Assembly: GCA_963576565.1 (NCBI GenBank)
Contig: OY755038.1
Coordinates: 15,818,087 to 15,882,086 of the forward strand
DNA length: 64,000 nucleotides
Direction of reading: 5' to 3'
From: Aspidapion aeneum
Taxonomy: Eukaryota; Arthropoda; Insecta; Coleoptera; Brentidae
The notes beneath the pieces are model-generated. The model was not told where the DNA came from and did not search any database. It was given only the letters and a program-made list of their open reading frames with translations. Position numbers and translations under genes: made by a program. The first letter of the stretch is position 1. Each line of letters begins with the position of its first letter. Shown in pieces: positions 56,036-64,000 of the stretch.

Positions 56036-57310
56036 TTACATACACGGCATCCTCCTGGACAAATTGGAAGCTGTTGGTGTTCACGGAACTCTGCACAAAT
56101 GGTTTGAGAGCAATCATGCTGGTAGATCACAGTCAGTTAAATTAAAAAACTTCATTTCTTCAGAAATTTTGGTAACATCAGGTGTTCCTCAAGGAGGTCA
56201 CCTCTCGACCTTATTATTTAATATATTCCTAAATGACATAAAAGATGTTTTCATTGTCTGTGTATTCCTGGCCTATGCTGATGATGTCAAATTTTAAATA
56301 ATTGTGGATTCTGAGGATGACTGCCGATTACTGCAGGAGAGCTTAAACAAATTTATGAGGTGGTGTAACAACGACAATTTAACTTTAAATCATAGTAAAT
56401 GTAAGGTTCATTTTACCTTTTCTAAACTTAAACAACCTATTCTTTTTGATTACAAATTTGACAGAATTGAGCTCGAACGAACAAATCTTGTTAAGGACCT
56501 TGGCATTTGGTTGGACAGTGAACTTACCTTCACAAGTCACATTGACATAACCACTAATAGGGCTTTGAGATTAATGTGCTTTGTATTTATAACACTTAAG
56601 GAATTTAACAACATTTATCTCTTAAAGGACATGTTTTGTTCCCTTGTGCGCTCTGTACTTATGTATGGTAGTCCAATATGCTAGCCATATTACGCAGAAC
56701 ACAAAACTACATTTGAAAGAGTTCATTTATAGTTTCTTAGAATAATAGGTTTTAAAATGAATATTCCATAAGTTGATATAAACTATCCAGAACTTATGAA
56801 GAAACTTTTTTGATTTATGTACACTTTATAAGATCATCCATAATATCCTGGATGTACCAGAACTCCTAGCAGCTGTTGGTTTGCGTGTGCCTTCACCGAA
56901 CACGAGAAATAATTGCGTTTTTAATGTAAATTTTCATCGTACCAATTATGGTGTAAACTCTCCTATCACTAGGATGTACTATAAAGCAAATGACGTGATA
57001 AAAAACTGTGATATAGATATGTTTGATTCAAATTTTGATCGATTTCGTAATAGTGCCAGAAAGTGTTTGTTCACAAATTAATGCTTCTTATTAATTTTCT
57101 ACCAATGTTTAAAAAATATATTTGTTATTTATGTGTATTGCAAGTGTTTCACCAAATTTCTATTTTAATCTGTCTGTGTTAAATGGCTTGTTTAAATGTT
57201 TTTACTGGATTTTAATTATTTTAGTTTTTTTTTTAAAGAAATTTTTAAATGTTGAACAACTGTGAAAATTAAATCTTAATTAAACTGTGCGAAAGCCGCC
57301 ATTATCATCA
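56036..57310 (+). pseudogene. Jockey-type non-LTR retrotransposon, 5'-truncated
   Basis: The plus strand encodes LLDKLEAVGVHGTLHKWFES, RSQSVKLKNFISSEI, TSGVPQGGHLSTLLFNIFLN (motif B) and FLAYADDVKF (motif C) with a stop just after. The next frame piece (56304-56684) reads EDDCRLLQESLNKFMRWCNN, LVKDLGIWLDSELTF and FCSLVRSVLMYGSPIC. A last block (56881-57081) has NFHRTNYGVNSPITRMYYKA. Motif A and the endonuclease are missing. At least three stops interrupt it. The 3' end near 57310 has an ATCATC-rich tail. Confidence 0.88.
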
Positions 57311-57470
57311 TTCATCGCCAGTTCTTGCATAGAGTGGCTTATTGAAGACCTTATTGGCTGATAAAATTTTATCTTTGTTTTTTTATGTGTATTTTGACTT
57401 TTGTTGTTCATTCATCAACTAATTTTATACGAGTATCTTATATTTTGCATATAGAAACTTAGAGGGCGAC
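57311..57470. other. Spacer, nothing recognised
   Basis: AT-rich; no feature. Confidence 0.3.
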
Positions 57471-57645
57471 ACACAAATTTGATTTTATACACAAGGTTTC
57501 GACCATTGCAGCTCTGATTGTCTTCAGGTGGTCGTTAGCTTACACCTCAAGACAATCCAAGATCTACTTATCTACACTGGGTCGAAACGTAGTTTATAAA
57601 ATGAAATAATGACAATGGAAGTCCGAAAATGATTTTTATTTTAAA
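57471..57645. repeat. Inverted pair of Penelope-type terminal sequences
   Basis: On the minus strand CACCTGAAGACAATCAGAGC followed by GGTCGAAACC; on the plus strand CACCTCAAGACAATCC followed by GGGTCGAAACG and, at 57611, GACAATGGAAGTCCGAAAAT as in the Penelope ends at 17840 and 43910. CTGAAGA plus GAAAC is the layout of hammerhead-like motifs in Penelope terminal repeats. No coding part is present. Confidence 0.55.
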
Positions 57646-58160
57646 CAAATAATTATTTTGAAATAAAAAAAATGTATCAAAAAGATTTTTTGAATCGAAA
57701 GATTCTTTCTTTAATTTCGTCTTGACTTGAGACATTAAAATCCTTTTGACTCGATGCATTTAATTGTTTTTTTTTTTTAAAAGATTATTTAAAGCAAAAC
57801 AAACTATAATTCAATCAAGAAAACTTATTTTTCTAACTAAATGTAGAAAGTCAACAATATTTTCCATTATATTTTTTTGTTTTGTTTTAGATTTTATTTA
57901 GCATTTTTACTACAATGTTTTCTTAAATTAACTTAAAATTACACTTGATATTCAAATTTACAAAACAAATAAATAAATAGCCAAACCAACACTATATTAA
58001 TAAAATTTAATAACTTCATATAAATTATTATGTAAACACATTTTTTTTTTAAACATGCATTCACTTTTTTTTAGCAAGGCGATGAATTCAAGATATTTTG
58101 ACATATTTATGTTCCCATAACGTAGGGAATGTAAATATGTCATGACGCCAGCGCCTTGTT
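57646..58160. other. No recognisable gene
   Basis: AT-rich sequence. The minus-strand frames crossing into the foldback are not credible genes. Confidence 0.3.
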
Positions 58161-60356
58161 CAATGAATAGAGGCCAAAATAGAGGGGTTACCCTACAAAA
58201 GGTCCGGTAGTTCTGAATTTTGGATATGTTGTTAAGCTCAGGAGGGTAGTTAAAAATCCGAGTTTTCGTCACCCCCACCCCTGTGCTCCCTCCGCCATCT
58301 TGAAAAAACCATCAAAAATTGGCACTTTTTTTAGATGTTTGCCTTTAATTTCGTTCCAGTACACTAAATCGCAAAAAGAGTTATATGAAATTTTTTAGAG
58401 GATATAATTATCTACAATTGGGTGGTACTGTGGTTTTTTCTGCGAGCAGTAGTAACGGAGCTAGGTAATTTCCAAAAATGACTAAAATCACGTGCTTGGG
58501 CAAATTTTCAGCTTTTTTCTACTTTAGACGGCATAAGCTCCGAAATACTTTGTTCTAGGATAAAAGTTCTAAGAACGTATCTTGTAGAGAATTTTATCAG
58601 CTACAAAATCCATTCTTTAAATGTATTTTTAAATATTTTAATGGAGTGGGAGTAACTTTTAACTTAAAGTAAGTTAGAAAATAATATTTTTTTAAAATTT
58701 AGTGCTTTAAACGGCACGTTTTTTACTTATTTTAATTTTTTTGTGTAAATTTAGTGACGCAAAAAAAGGTAAGAGAGCTTAGGGGTCAAACACCCCCTTA
58801 AACTAACCACCTCTTCAAAAACCCCCCCCAGACCCCCCAAAATCTAACATATTTACTTTTTCTCAAATTTTCTCAAAAAATACGCTTCTAAGAGAAAAAT
58901 GTGTAATATACTTTATTGTAGACAATGAAATTTCCTTTTGAAAAAGGTACAACTCGATGGGGGTCAACTATTTATAAACTCTTCAGCGATGTCCGTTAAT
59001 TGAAGTAATTTAAAAAAGTAAAAAAAATCCATGTTTTTTCCATGATTTTTTTTTAACCAAGGTTTATAGAACAAAATGTGTTATACATTATTGTAGCAAA
59101 TAAAATTTCCTTTAAAATGCTGTACAAGAAAGTCGGATTGGTTTATGGTTATAAATTCAGAGGCGCCCGTAAATTTAAACAATTTTAAAAAATCTCAAAT
59201 TAAAATATTTTTATTACACCGTTGAAAAGAGAATTTTACTGTCAATAAAGTGCATCATAGCACTTTTTTAAATTAGGCTTAGTTTTTGAAAAAATTAGAT
59301 AAAACGTAACAAAAATATTTTAATTTGTGATTTTTTAAAATTGGTAAAATTTACGGGCGCCTCTGAATTTATAACCATGAAACTAATCCGACTTTCTTGT
59401 ACAGCATTTTAAAGGAAATTTTATTTGCTACAACAGTGTATAACACATTTTGTTCTATAAATCTTGGTTTAAAAAAATCGAATAAATCATGGAAAAAACA
59501 TGGATTTTTTTTGACTTTCTTAAATTACTTTAATTAACGGACGCCGCTGAAGAGTTTATAAATAGTTGGCCCCCATCGAGTTGTACCTTTTTCAAAAGGA
59601 AATTTTATTGTCTACAATAAAGTATATTACACATTTTTCTCTTAGAAGCGTATTTTTTGAGAAAATTTGAGAAAACCTAAATATGTTAGATTTTGGGGAG
59701 TCTGGGAAGATTTTTGAAGAGGTGGTTAGTTTAAGGAGGTGTTTGACTTCTAAGCTCTCTTACCTTTTCGTACGTCACTAAATTTACACAAAAAAATAAA
59801 AATAAATAAAAAACGTGCCGTTTAAAGCAATAAATTTTAAAAAATTATTATTTTCTAACTTTAAGTTAAAAGTTACTCCCACTCCATTACAATATTTAAA
59901 AATACATTTAAAGAATAGATTTTGTAGCTGATAAAATTTTCTACAAGATATGTTCTTAGAACTTTTACCCTAGAACAAAGTATTTCGGAGCTTATGCTGT
60001 CTAAAGTAGAAAAAATCTGAAAATTTGCCCAAGCACGTGATTTTAGTCATTTTTGGAAATTATCTAGCTCCGTTAGTACTGCTCGCAGAACAACCATAGT
60101 AACAGCCAATTGTAGATAATTATATCCTCTAAAAAATTTCATATAACTCTTTTTGCGATTTAGTGTACTGGAACGAAGTTACAGGCAAAAAACTACAAAA
60201 AGTGCCAATTTTTGATGGTTTTTTCAAGATGGCGGAGGAAGCACAGGGGTGGGGGTGACGAAAACTCAGATTTTTAACTACCCTTTCGACCTTAATAACA
60301 TATCCAAAATTCAGAACTACCGGACCTTTTGTAGTGTAAAACTCCTCTATTCATTG
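58161..60356. mobile_element. Foldback element FB5 (2.2 kb, arms about 1.05 kb)
   Basis: CAATGAATAGAG at the left end faces CTCTATTCATTG at the right. The arms mirror each other throughout: CTACAAAAGGTCCGGTAGTT, CACCCCCACCCCTGTGC, CACGTGCTTGGGCAAATTTT, TCCGAAATACTTTGTTCTAG and AAACGGCACGTTTTTTA all recur in inverted form. The loop is about 90 bp, near 59215-59305. The arms remain close to each other in sequence. It has no coding sequence. Confidence 0.92.
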
Positions 60357-61708
60357 TACTATTGTTAAAGAAATTATCTTTAGGAAAAGTACGTATTAAA
60401 AAAATAGCCGACTTTGACACGCGTTCGCCGCAATCTCAAAATACGAAATGCCGAAAGGTCTGAACTTCTCCATTTTCATTTAAGAGATTATATAATTTAT
60501 TGTTTAACTGAAGAAAATATTGATACCCTTGTCTTGTGTTAAAAAATTAATGCGCCTGTATTCTTTGGTGCAAGAAATTATTCTTATAGTTATTTTGATT
60601 TTAAGCACATTGTTTCCATAATATTTAAAGCGTTCAAGATAATATTTATTTACATATCTTAATTCGAGAATAAGTCCCAGATTTTCTTTTTGTTTTGAGA
60701 ATTTTATATTTGCATTTTCTTAAGTTAAAATAAATTAACTTTCCATTGGAATAAATCATCATTTTCATTTTGAGATGCTGAATATTTTGAGTTAAAAAAT
60801 TAAAAGTCTTTAGGCAAAGTAAAGCTGTATTTGTGTTAAGAAGATATTAGTAAGACATTTTATATTTTGCTTCAAAATAAACTTTTTCTTCGCTAAAGGC
60901 AGTTTGTTTTAAACTAAAACAGTTTACCAAGACAATTATTTTTTTTTCCCAAAACAAGCGGTTTGCTTAGATGAAAAGAAAACATTTTGCTCACAAACTT
61001 GCTTTTGGGTCAAGATAGTTTTTTCAAGAAAACTACTTTTCTTAACTGAACCGAACTGAACTTCTTTTTTTCTGTGCATAAACCCACTAATTCAATGTAA
61101 ACAAAATTACTTACCGTCACAAAATGCGCATGCTATTTTTACATTAAATAGCGCACAACATCACATGTTGAGCAAAAACTAACTTAAGCTCAACCCAACG
61201 GCACCAATCATGTTGCAGAGAGTTGAGTCATTAGGATATTAAGAAGTTTTATTCTTGCGCAGTTTATCTAAAACTGCGGTACCCCGTTTTACCCCCATAC
61301 ACCATTTTGCCCCCCTTTCCCCTACATTTTTGCTGGTTAAGTTTTTATCCCAAATTAAAATAAAAAAAACTAACAAAAACACAAATAAATAAAAACAGCA
61401 GTTGACAGGAACTTGACATTTCTAAACCAGAGAACGAAATGTCAAGCTAAAAAACAGGTCATTTTGGATTTGCCACTTTAACTTTGGTCAAATCCAATCT
61501 GTTTATGTTCAGTAATCCCTGGTATTTTCCGATCCAGTACATATTTCCCATTGATCCGCACTTCTTGGGTATATGAAACTGATACTCTGACGCTCGTTGA
61601 AAAAGATCCTCTATATAAATTCAATAACGCTGCTCAATTTGATGAAAATCGGAAACTCTCTCCTTTATATATCGAAAAAATAACAAACCGTCGATGTCGC
61701 AGTTGGGT
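60357..61708. other. No recognisable gene
   Basis: AT-rich, with a GC-richer patch at 61260-61320 (runs of C). The 72-aa frame from 61551 runs into the satellite and lacks a family match; it is not called. Confidence 0.35.
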
Positions 61709-64000
61709 GGGCGCGGGCGAAGGTCCCCCGAAAATAACTTTGTCGGCTGTATCGGATTTCTTAGCTTAGATCAAGAAAACTCACAGGATGATAGAAATTA
61801 GCTAGTTGTGGGACATCGTAACTTATCACTTAATTGACAAAACATAAAAAACAATTAATGACTAATTAGGTTTGGTGTATGGAAACAGTTTATGACCAAA
61901 ACAAAATTATTTAATTCTCAATTTACAAAATATTACTTACATACAATAATAAAGACTGTCTAACTCAAATTCAACACAAAGAATGTCAAAATATGCGAAG
62001 ATACCATACATATTGGTCTCGAAATGCGTAGATGTTCGAGGCTTGATAAAGTTTGATAAATAAATATACAAAACTTCACTATGGGATAAGTGATTTTCGT
62101 TTCCCTTCCTCATAACCCATGGATAAGTATAAGTATAACAATTATCCAGGAAATATAAATATAAAACAAATGCATTCCATCTATATTTCTTTAAATGAAG
62201 CAGATTTAAATTCTAGGCGAAGAGAGATTTTATTAATCTTTTATTAATGGCGGATGAAAAAAATTAATGAACAAAACAAAATCATTTAATGGGTGCTGGC
62301 GAGGGTCCCCCGAAAACAACTTTCTCGGCGGTATTGAATTTCTTAGCTTAGATCAAGAAAACTCACAAGATAATATGGGACATCTCAACTTATCACTTAA
62401 TTTACAAAACATAAAAAACCATTAATGACTAATTAGGTTTGGTGTATGGAAACCTTTTATGACCAAAACAAAATTATTTAATTTTCAATTTACAAAATTT
62501 TAATTATCTACAAAATTAAAGACTATCTTACTTCAACACACAAAATGTTAAAATATCTGAGAATACCATCCATATTGATTTGAAGATATGTTACCGATGT
62601 TTGAGGCTTGTTAAAGTTTTATAAATGACAATACGAAACGTTGCTATAGGAGAAGTGACATAAGTATATCAATTATCCAGGAAATATAAATATAATAGAA
62701 ATACATTCATTCCAGATTTCAGAGAGATTTTATTAATCGACACTAATATGGCGGATGAAAAAAACTAATGAACAAAACAAAATCATTTAGTGGTCGCGGG
62801 CGAGGGTCCCTCGAAAATAACTTTGCCGGCTGTATCGGATTTCTTAGCTTAGATCAAGAAAACTCACAGGATGATAAAAATTAGCTAGATCTGAGACATC
62901 TCAGCTTATCATTTAATTGACAAAACATAAAAAACAATTAATGACTAATTAGGTTTGGAGTATGGAAACAATTTTTGGCCAAAAGAAAATTATTTCATTC
63001 TCAATTTACAAAATATTAATTAACTACAATATTAAAGACTGTCTGACTTAAATTCAACAAAATGAATCTCAAAAGGTCCGAAGATACCATCTCTCCTCAT
63101 AACCCATGGATAAGTAAAGTATAACAATCATCTAGGTAGTATATATATAAAGCATTGGGATGATTCCATACTTTTTGAATGAAGCAGATTTAAATTCTAG
63201 GCGAGAAGAGATTTTATTAATCGACATTAAAACAATGACGGATGAAAAAAATTAATGAACAAAACAAAATCATTTAATGGGCGCGGGCGAGGATCCCCCG
63301 AAAATAATTTTACCGGCTGTATCGGATTTTTTAGCTTAGATCAAGAAAACGCACAGGATGATATAATTTAGCTGGTTCTGGGACATCTCAACTTATCACT
63401 TAATTGACAAAAAATAAAAAACCATTAATGACTAATTAGGTTTGGTGTATGGAAACAATTTATGACCAAAACAAAATTATTTCATTCTCAATTCACAAAA
63501 TGTTAAATAAGTACAATATTAAAGACTATCTAACTTAAATTCAACATAAATAATGTCAAAATATCCGAAGATACCATACATATTGATCTGAAGATGCGTA
63601 ACCAATGTTCGAGGCTTGATAAAGGAATTTACGAAACGTCGCTATAGAATAAGTGATTTTCGTTTCTCTTTCTCATAACCCATGGATAAGCATAGTATAG
63701 CAATAATCCAATGAATATTAATATATAAGAAATGCATTCATTCCATATTTTTTTGAATGAAGCAGATTTAAATTTATTAATCGACATTAATATAATGGCG
63801 GATGAAAAAAATTAATGAACAAAACAAAATCATTTAATGGGCGCGGGCGAGGGTCCCCCTAAAATAACTTTGCCGGCTGTGTCGGATTTCTCGGTTTAGA
63901 TCAAGAAAACTCACGGGATGATAGAAATGAGGTAAATTAAGTTCTTGGGCATTTTAACATAAAAATTAATTGAAACATAATAATAATACGTTTATTTAAA
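61709..64000 (+). repeat. Tandem satellite, about 490-580 bp units, running off the window
   Basis: The marker GGGCGCGGGCGAGGGTCCCC or a close variant occurs at 61709, 62291, 62792, 63279 and 63839 (spacings 582, 501, 487 and 560). Each unit repeats, in order, CTTAGCTTAGATCAAGAAAA, CTTATCACTTAATTGACAAA, AATGACTAATTAGGTTTGG, GAAGATACCAT, CATAACCCATGGATAAGT and ATGAACAAAACAAAATCATT. Length differences are due to internal indels. The array continues beyond 64000. A first, partial border lies at about 61700. Confidence 0.92.

Noticed and set aside
61551..61769. 72-codon frame at the satellite border
   Set aside because: It runs into the satellite unit and has no family match; its start is not supported.

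Overview
This is a gene-poor, AT-rich, animal-type nuclear window. Non-LTR retrotransposons, Penelope-like elements with GIY-YIG domains, many TIR/foldback DNA elements and microsatellites point to an insect with a large, repeat-inflated genome. Several element and gene families look beetle-like from memory, but the sequence alone does not prove the order. Nothing prokaryotic is present: no operons, no Shine-Dalgarno-led gene runs, no CRISPR array.

The only host-gene segment I can support is one 84-bp exon at 14390-14473 (+). It has a pyrimidine-rich acceptor and a GTAAGT donor, and encodes a conserved stretch of membralin (TMEM259). If that is right, most of the window is the inside of two very long introns packed with transposons.

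Layout. 1-3.3 kb: a 142-bp tandem array between direct repeats, and a short perfect-type hairpin. 3.3-8.2 kb: decayed LINE fragments and two MITE families. 8.2-14 kb: repeat copies carrying the 5' end of a hAT element, a 1.1-kb foldback, TA repeats and a palindromic MITE. 14-17 kb: the membralin exon, a 1.5-kb foldback and a TIR element. 17-23 kb: a Penelope GIY-YIG fragment, hairpin-capped repeats and a 2.6-kb foldback. 23.1-24.8 kb: a TIR-bounded element holding two convergent first exons, one YqaJ-protein-like (+) and one THAP (-). 25-31.8 kb: a LINE with target-site duplication, a foldback, a 1.4-kb TIR element and LINE pieces. 31.8-35.2 kb: a Penelope copy with an inverted upstream piece, a small TIR element and hAT coding sequence. 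35.9-39.8 kb: MITE, repeat, an orphan arthropod pseudogene and a 5'-truncated LINE with a perfect 13-bp duplication. 40.0-41.6 kb: a P-element/THAP-like transposase remnant with 24-bp TIRs inside 76-bp direct repeats. 41.7-44.7 kb: an APE-endonuclease/RT LINE with two nested insertions. 45.7-57.3 kb: more LINE, MITE and RNase H remnants. 57.5-60.4 kb: Penelope-type ends and a 2.2-kb foldback. 61.7-64.0 kb: a roughly 0.5-kb tandem satellite running off the window.

The genes do not form a pathway. The layers interact as hosts and guests: MITEs in older repeats (two with related empty sites visible here), a Penelope mini-element and a hairpin inside one LINE, a jockey-type tail inside another LINE, and repeated 5'-inverted retroelement insertions. 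The best candidates for something undescribed are the TIR-bounded THAP + YqaJ-like exon pair at 23.1-24.8 kb and the P-like element with long flanking direct repeats at 40.0-41.6 kb.
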